DNA of 52,021 bases, from IMG/VR virus record IMGVR_UViG_3300042467_001400, positions 1 through 52,021 of that record; one strand, 5' to 3'. The translations under genes were made by a program, and so were the position numbers. Position 1 is the first letter of the stretch. Each line of letters begins with the position of its first letter. The stretch is from a virus. Below are positions 1-8,054 of this stretch, piece by piece. The notes below the pieces were generated by a model. It ran no database searches, was not told the origin of the DNA, and worked only from the letters and a program-made list of their open reading frames with translations.

Positions 1-845
1 GTTGCACTAGGCAAACTCGGCAACGATTGCAAACTGCGGCAACCATTAAAGAGCTCAGCCATCGAAGTCAACGCACCAACCGCCACAATGTTGATGCGCT
101 CAATTAACGCATGAACAACAGTCGTTGTACCACCAATCGTTAAGTTGGCGCCGCTGACTTGCGGAATGGCCATTGCTAGATCTAGCCAGCCGGTCGGATA
201 GTTATTTACCAGCCCTGTTTGACCGTGCTTCTGAAAAAAGTTCACCAACGTCAGGTTTTGCCCTGCCTGCGGTGTGATCGTCACCACGGCCACTTTGTAC
301 GGCAGCAGCGTGGCTGAGCCATCCGTGCCGGTTAGATCAACAGCGCTGCCGCCAATAGTTTCGGCAATCTGAAAACTGTTGGCCGCTGCGTTGATGACGT
401 AATACAGCCGACCGGCAACGATGCCAGTTGTATTCACCAGGTTATAGAACCTAATGCCAGCACCATTGCTCAGGCCGTGCGCAGTGCGATTGACGACATT
501 TGTGGCAACGGTGAACGTTACTGGCGCATCAGTGCCAGCAAGTTGCGGGTCGTTGAAGTCAAACTGATAATCTGCGCGAGTGTTGCTCGCATAATTTGTA
601 ACCGTACCATCGCCATAATCAATCGTATAGGCGCCCTGCGCAAGGAACGCAACGAAGTTGCCGCCAGGGCCGGTGCCATCACCAGGCCACACCGCATGTA
701 GCCCTACAATCCTTTGCTCTTCTGCACCAGGCGTCGTCAGCGCCGGCCACGCTGGATTGCGCACCCACTCAGCAGTAACAGCACCACCATCACCGCCAGC
801 AACCAGCGTGCTGCCTAAATAGATTTTTCCCGTTGTAGTTGGCAT
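1..845 (-). CDS. LRR/BspA-like tail fibre or adhesin, partial (3' end missing)
   Basis: The reading frame opens with ATG at 845, overlapping the TGA of the collagen-like gene (TGATG), and stays open to the window edge, so the C-terminus is missing. The N-terminus reads [24 protein letters not shown]/Ig-like stretch (YTIDYGDGT) follows, then beta-rich sequence, and at the cut end NGCRSLQSLPSLPSA, which resembles the repeats of BspA/DUF285-type leucine-rich surface proteins. Its place as the last gene after the capsid and collagen-like genes fits a receptor-binding or adhesive fibre. The LRR assignment rests on one partial repeat, so the family is an inference; that the frame is coding is clear. 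Confidence 0.7.
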   Translation of the reverse strand, partial: MPTTTGKIYLGSTLVAGGDGGAVTAEWVRNPAWPALTTPGAEEQRIVGLHAVWPGDGTGPGGNFVAFLAQGAYTIDYGDGTVTNYASNTRADYQFDFNDPQLAGTDAPVTFTVATNVVNRTAHGLSNGAGIRFYNLVNTTGIVAGRLYYVINAAANSFQIAETIGGSAVDLTGTDGSATLLPYKVAVVTITPQAGQNLTLVNFFQKHGQTGLVNNYPTGWLDLAMAIPQVSGANLTIGGTTTVVHALIERINIVAVGALTSMAELFNGCRSLQSLPSLPSA

Positions 846-1696
846 CAGCTTATGATCACGTAAAGAGTGGTAGCGCTAGGCGTTGCGATGGCGTCGTATT
901 CAGACTGCGTGAGGCTGACGATGTTGGTCACGGCGTCGGCTCCGGTGATGCCGGTCGGGTCACTGACTACGGCACCAGTCGGGCCGGCTGGGCCTTGCGG
1001 GCCAGTCGCGCCCTGCGGTCCAGCAGGGCCGGCATCGCCGGTATCGCCTTTTGGTCCTTGCGGGCCAGTCGCGCCAGTCGGGCCTTGAGGCCCAGCGTCC
1101 CCGGTATCACCCTTGGCACCGGCCGGGCCCGCAGCACCAGTCGCGCCTGCAGGCCCCTGGGGTCCAGTCGGGCCCGTGTCGCCAGTGTCGCCCTTGGGCC
1201 CAGCAGGGCCAGGCGAGCCTGCAGGGCCCTGAGCGCCGGTCGGACCAGGATCGCCTTGTGGGCCTTGTGCCCCCGCTGCCCCCGCTGCTCCAGCAGGCCC
1301 CACCAGCGATGCACCTGCAGGCCATGCACCCGCCGCCTTCGGCCCGTAGATCACCCAGCCGGTGGTGTCGATGAAGAAATCACCGTTCGCGCCAACACCA
1401 CCACCAGGTGCGCCGCTGCCACTCAGTACCGTCCGCCCGTCAACACCAGCCGCACCAGCCGCACCCGCAGGCCCCTGCTGCCCCTCGGCGATGTTGAAGA
1501 TCACCGCACCCCAGGCGCCGGCTGTCTTCGGCCCGTAGATGTCGCCGTTGGCGGTGTTCAGGTAGAAATCGCCGTTGCTGCCTACGCCAGCGCCAGGCGC
1601 TCCACTGCCCTGCCGCCACGCTGCGCCAACACCGGTCGCCCCTGCCGGTCCCGGCGGCCCCGGCGTGACGACCTTGATCACTGCAGGGCAGCTCAT
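845..1696 (-). CDS. Collagen-like tail fibre protein
   Basis: 283 residues. Residues about 127-245 are uninterrupted Gly-X-Y triplets (many GPA, GPQ, GDT), the signature of phage collagen-like fibres that form a triple-helical rod. The N-terminal part repeats a module, [17 protein letters not shown] near residue 41 and a variant near residue 100, often seen ahead of Gly-X-Y repeats in phage fibres. A short C-terminal block may act as trimerisation cap. The start ATG (1696) overlaps the upstream stop (ATGA). Likely a side or tail fibre shaft. The opposite strand holds a 321-codon open frame that is only a consequence of the repeat composition. Confidence 0.9.
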   Translation of the reverse strand: MSCPAVIKVVTPGPPGPAGATGVGAAWRQGSGAPGAGVGSNGDFYLNTANGDIYGPKTAGAWGAVIFNIAEGQQGPAGAAGAAGVDGRTVLSGSGAPGGGVGANGDFFIDTTGWVIYGPKAAGAWPAGASLVGPAGAAGAAGAQGPQGDPGPTGAQGPAGSPGPAGPKGDTGDTGPTGPQGPAGATGAAGPAGAKGDTGDAGPQGPTGATGPQGPKGDTGDAGPAGPQGATGPQGPAGPTGAVVSDPTGITGADAVTNIVSLTQSEYDAIATPSATTLYVIIS

Positions 1697-2052
1697 GGAT
1701 CCCTCCTGGTGGTTCTCAGTGCAACGGTCACAGGACCCGCCGCAAGGTGGTGGTCATCTGCAACGACGTTGCCCGGCGCCACCATTAGGCAGTCGTATCG
1801 GTAGCGCTTGCCCAACCGCAACGTGTTTACCGTCGCCTCGGGCAGGATCAGCTTCACCACACCGGTGGCAGCGTTGGCATTCACCGTCACCGGATATACC
1901 GTGCGGCCCTTCTCATCGCTGACGGTGGCGTTCACGTCCCAGCCAGCGAATGGCCAGGCGATCGTGCCGGCTGCATCAGTGAACAGATGCAGCTCCAGCA
2001 GTGCATCAATGCCCTGCTCCATGTTCCAGGGTTCGTCTTCAACCCACGCCAT
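1693..2052 (-). CDS. Small beta-rich structural protein, possibly baseplate/fibre adaptor
   Basis: 119 residues, rich in beta-strand-like segments ([38 protein letters not shown]). The pattern resembles the immunoglobulin-like N-terminal domain of BppU-type upper-baseplate proteins, but this is a resemblance only. The start at 2052 is chosen because a GGAAAACTGA start-site motif lies 35 nt upstream. Its end is translationally coupled to the collagen-like gene, so the two are probably made together and may bind each other as adaptor and fibre. Confidence 0.6.
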   Translation of the reverse strand: MAWVEDEPWNMEQGIDALLELHLFTDAAGTIAWPFAGWDVNATVSDEKGRTVYPVTVNANAATGVVKLILPEATVNTLRLGKRYRYDCLMVAPGNVVADDHHLAAGPVTVALRTTRRDP

Positions 2053-2075
2053 GGATCAGGAACCTCGCTGGTGCC

Positions 2076-2261
2076 TCAGTTTTCCTGCCACGCCTCGTCC
2101 TTATCAGGCGTGGCCGGATCGTCAGCCTTGAACTTCCCGCCAGCCACACGGGCGCGGGTCTTCGGTGCGGCAGGTTCGGCAGCAGGCTCTGTTACGGGCG
2201 CACCCATCGCCGCCAGCATCTCCTCAACCGTCACACCCTGGGGCATCGCAAACGAAGCCAT
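2076..2261 (-). CDS. Small hypothetical protein
   Basis: 61 residues with no recognisable family. The N-terminal part (MASFAMPQGVTVEEMLAAM) could form an amphipathic helix; the remainder is Ala/Pro/Lys-rich and probably disordered. It ends in WQEN, where the last codons are part of the recurrent GGAAAACTGA junction motif. It follows a hairpin downstream of the preceding gene. It is accepted as a gene because of its position and spacing in the morphogenesis operon. Confidence 0.55.
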   Translation of the reverse strand: MASFAMPQGVTVEEMLAAMGAPVTEPAAEPAAPKTRARVAGGKFKADDPATPDKDEAWQEN

Positions 2262-2286
2262 CAGTCAGTCCTCAGAAAATGGTGAA

Positions 2287-2306
2287 GGGGACCCCGAAGA
2301 GTCCCC
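2287..2306 (-). terminator. Hairpin after the 2314-2769 gene
   Basis: On the minus strand GGGGAC, an 8-nt loop TCTTCGGG, then GTCCCC, followed by a weak T-rich stretch (TTCACCATTTTC). It lies between two structural genes. It may be a partial terminator that lets the highly expressed head genes exceed the fibre genes. The U-tract is poor. Confidence 0.4.
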
Positions 2307-2313
2307 CAGTGGA

Positions 2314-2769
2314 TCAGTCAGCCACCTGCAGACTGATCGTGTTCACCCCAGCAGGGGCGTTAGCATCGACGCCAGCGTTGGCGCGAATCGCCACCACACG
2401 CACATCACCGGAGGTGATCGAGGCGCCGGTAGCAGCCAGTGCACGCACCTGCGCACCGCTCAGTGCAATCTCCTGGATGCCAGGGGCACAGGTGATCACA
2501 GCAATGGTGGCGTAGTGCGAGTTATTCACGGTGCCGCCTTCGGCAACGTGAGCCACCTGCACGGTGTACTGACCCGCGGCCGACGCGTTACCGTGCGCCA
2601 CGAGCTTGAAGGTGTCCTGAGCATCAAGGCGAGTGTTCAGGATCTGAGCCGCACCCGTACGGGTGGCAGCGGCGCGGCCTCGGGCGCCAGCAGCGACGGC
2701 ACCCACCAGGACGGTGGATGCGTCGATCAGGTACCCCCGGCGGGGGGAGAGGCCAGTAGAGCGAGCCAT
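2314..2769 (-). CDS. Putative head decoration / capsid-associated protein
   Basis: 151 residues, Ala/Thr/Val-rich and beta-rich, immediately downstream of the major capsid gene (30 nt gap). Size and place suit a capsid decoration or cement protein. A basic N-terminus (ARSTGLSPRRGYLI) is followed by a long beta-rich body (QYTVQVAHVAEGGTVNN and similar). No family motif is recognised, so the role is inferred from position. A hairpin follows its stop codon, as is common after abundant head proteins. Confidence 0.55.
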   Translation of the reverse strand: MARSTGLSPRRGYLIDASTVLVGAVAAGARGRAAATRTGAAQILNTRLDAQDTFKLVAHGNASAAGQYTVQVAHVAEGGTVNNSHYATIAVITCAPGIQEIALSGAQVRALAATGASITSGDVRVVAIRANAGVDANAPAGVNTISLQVAD

Positions 2770-2798
2770 TGATAAACCTCGGAATCAGGGAACGAGAA

Positions 2799-3719
2799 TC
2801 AGGCCACTACAGCCGCATCGGTCACGCCAGAGAGACGGGCGGCGGACCTCCCGTTCATCACAGCCATGCCGCAGTACCACTCCAGCCTTGTGCGATCGAC
2901 CGGCGCATCAGGAACTTCACCCAGAGCACGAACGGAAGGTCCGAACTGACCGCGAGCGCGGCCCTGCAGGGCGGTGGTAAGCAGGTCGCCAAAGGCGACG
3001 CAGTAGATGGATGTGGAGCTGGATGCCTCGGTGAAAGGCATGATCGGCAGATTCTGGGCGTTGGTGTCAACGACCACGATCGGCACATCCCCGTAGGTGG
3101 TGACGCGACGACCGAACTCGTTCTGCTCGTAGTTGATGAAACCACCGATGGACGAGTTGCGGCTGGCGGTGTTCAAGCGCCTGCGCATTTTCTTGTTCAT
3201 GATCAGCACCTTCTCGCCACCAGCGGCATCGCAGGCGTCGATCAGCTCATCGAGAGCGGACAGCGAGAGAGCACCGCCCATGGCGATCGCCTGGGAGCTG
3301 CCGGTATTGATCCGGCGGCGGAGGCCATCAAAGGTGCGAGGGTTGGCGGATTCGTCACCATTGATGAACTGATCCTCGAAGGTGAGCCGCATGGAGCGGA
3401 CCTTCATCTGGACCTGATCAGCGATGGCCTGGGGGCCACGCATGTCGATGATGGCGGTGTCCACGTCAACCTCGGCGCCCATGATCTTCAGCTTTTCAGC
3501 TTGAGGATTGAGCACGCCATAGGTGGCGTCGAGGGTTTCGTTGATGCCACGGAACCCGACAGCGGGCAGCTCGGCTTCAACGTCATAGAACACGCCCTCA
3601 CCTTCCACGTTTTGGAAGGGGATGACGCTCATCAGCTCGCCTTCAGCGAGCTCACGGATTACAGCAAGGCGAGCCAGGTCACGTTCGGATTTGGCCGCCT
3701 CCAGAAGGGTAAGGCCCAT
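2799..3719 (-). CDS. Major capsid protein (HK97-fold type)
   Basis: 306 residues. The N-terminus (LTLLEAAKSERDLARLAVIR), the PFQNVEGEGVFYD segment and the following ELPAVGFRGINE are typical of a large group of HK97-fold phage capsid proteins. The central P-domain-like region contains MRLTFEDQFINGDE and GGEKVLIMNKKMRRRL, and the C-terminal region LEWYCGMAVMNGRSAARL matches the conserved end of this group. It forms the icosahedral shell on the scaffold encoded just upstream. The leader between the scaffold and capsid genes holds a long hairpin. Placement after the tail genes is unusual. Confidence 0.85.
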   Translation of the reverse strand: MGLTLLEAAKSERDLARLAVIRELAEGELMSVIPFQNVEGEGVFYDVEAELPAVGFRGINETLDATYGVLNPQAEKLKIMGAEVDVDTAIIDMRGPQAIADQVQMKVRSMRLTFEDQFINGDESANPRTFDGLRRRINTGSSQAIAMGGALSLSALDELIDACDAAGGEKVLIMNKKMRRRLNTASRNSSIGGFINYEQNEFGRRVTTYGDVPIVVVDTNAQNLPIMPFTEASSSTSIYCVAFGDLLTTALQGRARGQFGPSVRALGEVPDAPVDRTRLEWYCGMAVMNGRSAARLSGVTDAAVVA

Positions 3720-3738
3720 TGGGGGAACAGGGGGAAGA

Positions 3739-3803
3739 GGTCTGCTGGTGGCGTCACGCCGGGATGGGAGGCATCACGCTTCCCGTGTCGTGAACAGCAG
3801 ACC
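3739..3803 (-). promoter_or_regulatory. Structured leader of the major capsid gene
   Basis: Between the scaffold stop (3832) and the capsid start (3719). On the minus strand GGTCTGCTG (3803-3795) pairs perfectly with CAGCAGACC (3747-3739), enclosing a G+C-rich interior with further pairing options (GGCG-TGA-CGCC). It ends about 20 nt before the capsid start. It could be an mRNA-stabilising processing site, an attenuator or a binding site for coat protein; the sequence does not decide. Confidence 0.5.
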
Positions 3804-3831
3804 CCTGGCGATTAAGCCGTTGCCTGTTTAA

Positions 3832-4632
3832 TCAGCGAGGCTTGCCGAATGCCTCGCTGAACATCTGCCCGGTTGGCATCTTGGAGAGGTCGGCGGTGGT
3901 GTTGATCCGGCCGTCACGGCCACCACGGGCACCGCCGCCGGAGCCGTATTCGGGCTGGAAGTGCATGCCGTGAACGGGATCCTTGCGGAGCCTGGCGAAG
4001 TGCTCGCGCAGGGTGATCCGCTTGCCGGTTTCTGCATCGAGGGCGGGTGTGCCGTCTGCATCGAGCAGGTAGAGGCCGTTTTTGTCCTCGGCGTAGCTCT
4101 GGCCGAAGACCTGCCAGATGTAGTCGAATGGCGTGCGGCCGTCGATCTCCGATGCGTCGGTGGAGCCTTTGGATGCAAGGAATTCGCGTTCGGCCTTAAC
4201 GCGGAGGGCCTCGCGTTCGGCAGCGGATGCCTTGGACTGGAGTTCACCGGTGAGCTTGGTCAGCTGCTCCTGGTACTTCCGCTCCTGATCAGCGAGGCGG
4301 GAGTTGATCTGCTGCTCCAGCAGCTGCGCCTGCTGCTCGGCGGCCGTGGCCTTGGCCTGTGCTTCGGCCAGGAGCTGCGGGTTGACCTGGCCGACTTCTT
4401 TCAGCTGCGCTTCGAGCTGTGCAGCACGGGCAGCGTTCTGGCGGTTCAGCTTGCGTTCTGCGTCGAGTGCCTTCTTCAGGCGATCAGCATCAGTGAGCTG
4501 GGTGGGGTCGTCGCCGGCAGGGTCGGCATCAGAGGCGCCACCAGCAGGAGGATCGGTAGGGGGTTCAGGATCAACGCAGGGGAACATCCCCGCCATGTGG
4601 TCAGGGCGGGAGAGGTGGGAACGGAAACGCAT
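3832..4632 (-). CDS. Capsid scaffolding protein
   Basis: 266 residues. An acidic, proline-rich N-terminus (PEPPTDPPAGGASDADPAGD) is followed by a long Ala/Gln/Glu-rich heptad region (about residues 45-150; for example LDAERKLNRQNAARAAQLEA) that should form a coiled coil. The C-terminal third holds a small globular region and a Gly/Arg-rich linker. This architecture directly upstream of a capsid gene is typical of phage scaffolding proteins that direct shell assembly and then leave or are degraded. The start at 4632 lies 34 nt after a CCGGAAAACTC motif. No separate protease gene is visible. Confidence 0.75.
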   Translation of the reverse strand: MRFRSHLSRPDHMAGMFPCVDPEPPTDPPAGGASDADPAGDDPTQLTDADRLKKALDAERKLNRQNAARAAQLEAQLKEVGQVNPQLLAEAQAKATAAEQQAQLLEQQINSRLADQERKYQEQLTKLTGELQSKASAAEREALRVKAEREFLASKGSTDASEIDGRTPFDYIWQVFGQSYAEDKNGLYLLDADGTPALDAETGKRITLREHFARLRKDPVHGMHFQPEYGSGGGARGGRDGRINTTADLSKMPTGQMFSEAFGKPR

Positions 4633-4642
4633 GGCATCACGC

Positions 4643-4792
4643 CTAGGTGCGTTGGAGTTTTCCGGGCCTCTGCGTAGTGGTGGCCTTGGCGAGTTTGATG
4701 CGCTGGCTAGCGACCCGGAACTGGGCCGCCTCCACCAGGTGGGCGATGGGATCCTCGGCGGGGATCTGGTTGCCGGGTTGCGGGGTGGTCAT
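4643..4792 (-). CDS. Small hypothetical protein upstream of scaffold
   Basis: 49 codons plus TAG, read as MTTPQPGNQIPAEDPIAHLV followed by a helical, basic segment (EAAQFRVASQRIKLAKATTT). It fills the gap between the tail-tip gene and the scaffold. It has no recognisable family. Its last codons span the recurrent CCGGAAAACTC motif. It may be a minor head protein or an assembly factor; it is included because it is intact and the spacing to both neighbours is close. Confidence 0.5.
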   Translation of the reverse strand: MTTPQPGNQIPAEDPIAHLVEAAQFRVASQRIKLAKATTTQRPGKLQRT

Positions 4793-4810
4793 GGGAATGG
4801 TTGCGGAGTA

Positions 4811-5695
4811 TCACGCCGCTGGTTTAAGGATTAGGCTTTTAAGCGGCCTACAGAACGGATAAGGGAGCGGCTCGATAGTCTCGGCATCGCCATACACGGC
4901 GCGATCTTGAATTCTGATTGGGCTGATAGCCACCCCGGTGCTTGCGTCTCTTAAAAGCCTGAAGCGCAGTATATCGGGAGAACTGGCCGACGTAGATTCA
5001 TCGTATATTTTCTGGCCGTTGCGATGAACTGTAATCTTATTGCCGCTAATTTTTTGTATTGCATAATGAACATAGCTTGGACTATTATTAGCAATGTTCA
5101 AAAAGTCATAATTAACCCCATCTTGGGATGCTAAAATGAAAGTTGAATAGGTAGTAATGTCAAAGCGGGTATTCGCAGGCAGAGTTGAGCCGTTGAATAG
5201 CTCGATTCTGACCGTGCCCGTAGACCCTTCCTGCTTGACTAGATACTGGACAGTAAACTCGCCAGTGCTTGCGTCAATCTCGGTTTCGCCAAAATCAACG
5301 TTCCAAGCTTCTTGGAGGAACGTGGTCACGATCTCTTCCACATCAATCGTGTAAGCAGTAAATCCATCGCCCTCTACTATCGAATAAGGCTCGATGGCGC
5401 TTGCTTCGCGAGTGATAACAGCCCCTTCGTCATTTGCCAGCGGCGGGGCTGTCGAAGGGAAGTAAATGAATACGCCGTCGCAACCTAACCCATAATTAGC
5501 CACCGCCGCCGGCTGCGGTCGCTTCCACCTCTTGCTGTCAGCGCCGAACTTACGGGACTGCGGCTTGGGCTGCAGCGGCGGCTGGCGAAGCAGTTCTTGG
5601 CGATCGAGCAACCTGCGGCGGTTGGCCATGATCCGTGCCTTCACCGCCTCAAGGATTGCATCAGGCACATCTTCCAGGTTGATGTTTAGCGTCAT
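4811..5695 (-). CDS. Putative tail-tip or receptor-binding protein
   Basis: 294 residues. An N-terminal helix (EDVPDAILEAVKARIMANRR) and a basic, Gln/Pro-rich linker precede a beta-rich body of about 200 residues with many aromatic and Asn/Thr/Ser positions (YSIVEGDGFTAYTIDVEEIV, IFLASQDGVNYDF-like strands). The body resembles carbohydrate-binding or fibre domains in composition. The base composition is visibly more A+T-rich than that of its neighbours, which suggests more recent acquisition, as is common for receptor-binding domains. The start ATG overlaps the upstream stop by four bases. Confidence 0.55.
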   Translation of the reverse strand: MTLNINLEDVPDAILEAVKARIMANRRRLLDRQELLRQPPLQPKPQSRKFGADSKRWKRPQPAAVANYGLGCDGVFIYFPSTAPPLANDEGAVITREASAIEPYSIVEGDGFTAYTIDVEEIVTTFLQEAWNVDFGETEIDASTGEFTVQYLVKQEGSTGTVRIELFNGSTLPANTRFDITTYSTFILASQDGVNYDFLNIANNSPSYVHYAIQKISGNKITVHRNGQKIYDESTSASSPDILRFRLLRDASTGVAISPIRIQDRAVYGDAETIEPLPYPFCRPLKSLILKPAA

Positions 5696-6093
5696 GGCTT
5701 GATGCCTAGAGTGATATTGAACGCACGGGATTGACCAGCAGCAAGCACCTGCGGCACCTCATACAACCGCACGGCATAGGGTCTGGTCCTGGTGGTGCCG
5801 ATCTTGATGATCATCGCATCGAAGGTGAACCCAGCGCCGGTTGCAGGGCCAAACTGGCCGGTGATCACGGGCGATTCCACCCTGCCATTGGTGGTGTTGT
5901 AGACACCGTTGCCGACGGTGCCGGTTACATCGGCATAACCGTTTGCTGATGCCAGCTTGGCTGCTTCCCATGCGGTGAGCGTGCTGGCCAGGGTGAGGCT
6001 GCCGGTGGTGGCGAGGAACACCCTGTAGGTCTGACCGTCGAGGATCAGGCCCGACTGAAACTCAAGCTCGCCTTGGGAGATAACGAAGCTCAT
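5692..6093 (-). CDS. Small beta-rich tail protein (paralogue-like pair with 6096-6527)
   Basis: 133 residues, beta-rich. It shares with the neighbouring 143-residue protein the pattern of an N-terminal strand with DTYKV/GQTYRV, a central NGY followed by a Thr/Gly-rich strand, a test-like V(T/E)SPV strand and a C-terminal aliphatic strand. This points to an old duplication of one fold. Proteins of this kind are often found near the tail tip of cyanobacterial and other environmental phages, with no known function. It is separated from its neighbour by only two bases. Confidence 0.6.
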   Translation of the reverse strand: MSFVISQGELEFQSGLILDGQTYRVFLATTGSLTLASTLTAWEAAKLASANGYADVTGTVGNGVYNTTNGRVESPVITGQFGPATGAGFTFDAMIIKIGTTRTRPYAVRLYEVPQVLAAGQSRAFNITLGIKP

Positions 6094-6095
6094 GG

Positions 6096-6527
6096 TCAGG
6101 CCACCGTGAAGGTCACGATGCCGTTAGCGTTCCAGATGATCTTGAAATCAGTCCCAGTGCCAGCGGTCTCGGCGCCGTCGAAGTCGATGAATGCAACCGG
6201 CGGATCATCGGCGTCGGTGTCGTTGTAGAGAATCGCGAAACTGGCCGTGATCGCGCCACCACTGGCCGCCCACGTCACATCATCTGCGTCGAACTTTGCC
6301 TCGTTTGTGTTGACGGTTGTCACCGCCGCATTAGCAAGCGTGGCGCCGCCGGTGGTGTAGCCGTTGCCGTTGGCGACCTCGGTGCCACCAGTGGCCGCCA
6401 GTGTGGTGTGCGTGGCGTTGAAGGTGGCTGCCGTGAGCAGCTTTACCTTGTAGGTGTCACCAACAGCATTGGCACCGCTGCCAAAGCGTGCGCGGGTGTG
6501 GTTGTAGAGGCTGATAGTGGGGGCCAC
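6096..6527 (-). CDS. Small beta-rich tail protein
   Basis: 143 residues starting at GTG 6527 (VAPTISLYNHTRARFGSG). It contains GDTYKVKLLTAATFNATHTT and an Asp/Thr-rich end (FIDFDGAETAGTGTDFKI) typical of small phage structural proteins with a beta-sandwich. A CCGGAAAACTAG motif lies 33 nt before the start, directly after the stop of the LamG gene, which supports the GTG start. Probably an accessory tail or adhesion protein; no enzymatic motif is seen. Confidence 0.6.
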   Translation of the reverse strand: MAPTISLYNHTRARFGSGANAVGDTYKVKLLTAATFNATHTTLAATGGTEVANGNGYTTGGATLANAAVTTVNTNEAKFDADDVTWAASGGAITASFAILYNDTDADDPPVAFIDFDGAETAGTGTDFKIIWNANGIVTFTVA

Positions 6528-6560
6528 GGTGCTCGGCGGGCTGTGGCCCTAGTTTTCCGG

Positions 6561-8054
6561 TTAGGCCGAGGGGAATGGTGCGGTGGGCGGGGTGAAGTTG
6601 GCGGTGTAGCGGGCGATGCCTTTGGTGATGCGGAACCCACCCATCAAGCCATCGTAAACATAGATCGTGCCGAACGAAAGACCGTAACGTCCTATATCAA
6701 TTTGATTGTGCGTAAAGTTGTTATTCCATGTGCGATCAGATCCTAGCTGCGCGCCGTCAACAAAAAACCTAACGGTCGTGCCACTTCTGGCAATTGCAAT
6801 GTGCTGCCAAATGCCCGCACTAGCCGCGCCCATATTCTCAATATTACCGTTGCCGCCAACGCCAGCTTGTGATAACCACCAGTCGCCTAGGTAGAGCGAC
6901 AAGGATGGCCCTGCTATTCCAAATGTAAATACTCCATCGTTGCCGCTAACTGTATCCGGCTTAAGCCACATTTCAATTGTAAAATCACCGGTTCCCAGCA
7001 CAAGCTCGGAGCTGGTCGCAGTTTGAATGTAAGTGCCATCGGCTCCATCGAAAACTGCAGCCGCTGTGCCGTACTTTTTATCGGCAGTTGTTAACTGTGC
7101 TCCGCCATAGGCTGTAACCGTCAACCCATTAGAACTGCTATCCGTAAACGTCGTGCTGCCATTGCTGCCATCCATGTGCAGCAGCAGCGAGACGTTGGCG
7201 AAGTCGGGGTCGCCAACTGCGCCAGTGGTCACCACAGGCGCCAGAGCGGCCACAGCGACACCTGCTGCAGGCAGCGTCACGCTGACTTCAGATGTCACCA
7301 CAGGCGCCAGTGCGGTCACAGCGATACCTGCTGCAGGCACCCCCACACTTGCACCAGTGCTTACGCCGGGCACCAACGCCGCGACCGTCACCCCCGCAGC
7401 AGGCACCACACCACCAGCGAACACCTCAATAAACCCACCAGTCGCCAACTCAAACGTCTCAGCCGGCAGCGTCAGAACGTACTCGTACTCGATCGCGCCG
7501 ATGAATCCGCCGGTCATCACCTCAGCGCTTTCAGACTCAAGCACCGGGATGATCAGCAGCAGATCATCCGGCTGGCTGACTGCATAACGATCAGATCCAT
7601 TGGTCGGCAGCGCAGCCAGTGCAGCAGCAACACTGGCCGGGTCGCGTGGGTTGAACCCAGCCGGGATAGCGATCGAGTTTGCCTTCACGGTCACGTCCGT
7701 ATCCGGCACTGGCGTGGGGTTGAGGCCTGTGCTCGCCACCGGCAGCCGCACCCAGCTGGATGATGGCGCCGATGCGCCCGTGTAGCCGGTCACACCAGAC
7801 AGCGACAGGTCGGCGCTCACTACCAGGCCGTTGCTGTCCCAGGCGTAGCTGGCGCCATCCATGAGAAACGCTGCCTCGATGCCCGCCATGCGGATGTAGA
7901 TCGGATCCAGATCACGGGTCGGCACTTCGCCAAAGCCGGTCACGATGTTCTGGCCGAAGGCATGGCCGGCCTGCAGCAGCACCTGAGCATTGCCGAACAG
8001 CATTGCTGCACGTGCGGCCTGGCCTCTGTTGAGCGTAAGGGTGGGATCAGTCAT
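6561..8054 (-). CDS. Tail protein with C-terminal LamG/concanavalin-like domain
   Basis: 497 residues from ATG 8054, which overlaps the upstream stop (TGATG); a further ATG 12 nt upstream is less likely. Residues 1-250 are an unrecognised structural region. Residues about 215-285 hold three imperfect repeats containing PAAG(V/I)(T/A)VALAP. Residues about 290-497 form a LamG-like jelly roll: VSLLLHMDGSNGSTTFTDSS, FTIEMWLKP, WQHIAIARSGTTVRFFVDG. Such domains bind sugars, so the protein probably contacts the host surface at the tail tip. Confidence 0.75.
   Translation of the reverse strand: MTDPTLTLNRGQAARAAMLFGNAQVLLQAGHAFGQNIVTGFGEVPTRDLDPIYIRMAGIEAAFLMDGASYAWDSNGLVVSADLSLSGVTGYTGASAPSSSWVRLPVASTGLNPTPVPDTDVTVKANSIAIPAGFNPRDPASVAAALAALPTNGSDRYAVSQPDDLLLIIPVLESESAEVMTGGFIGAIEYEYVLTLPAETFELATGGFIEVFAGGVVPAAGVTVAALVPGVSTGASVGVPAAGIAVTALAPVVTSEVSVTLPAAGVAVAALAPVVTTGAVGDPDFANVSLLLHMDGSNGSTTFTDSSSNGLTVTAYGGAQLTTADKKYGTAAAVFDGADGTYIQTATSSELVLGTGDFTIEMWLKPDTVSGNDGVFTFGIAGPSLSLYLGDWWLSQAGVGGNGNIENMGAASAGIWQHIAIARSGTTVRFFVDGAQLGSDRTWNNNFTHNQIDIGRYGLSFGTIYVYDGLMGGFRITKGIARYTANFTPPTAPFPSA

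Noticed and set aside
839-1804. Long plus-strand frame opposite the collagen-like and adaptor genes
   Set aside because: Produced by the periodic G+C-rich repeats of the real minus-strand gene; Arg/Ser/Ala-rich with no domain.
2769-3815. 348-codon plus-strand frame opposite the capsid gene
   Set aside because: Shadow of the minus-strand capsid gene, which has clear family motifs.
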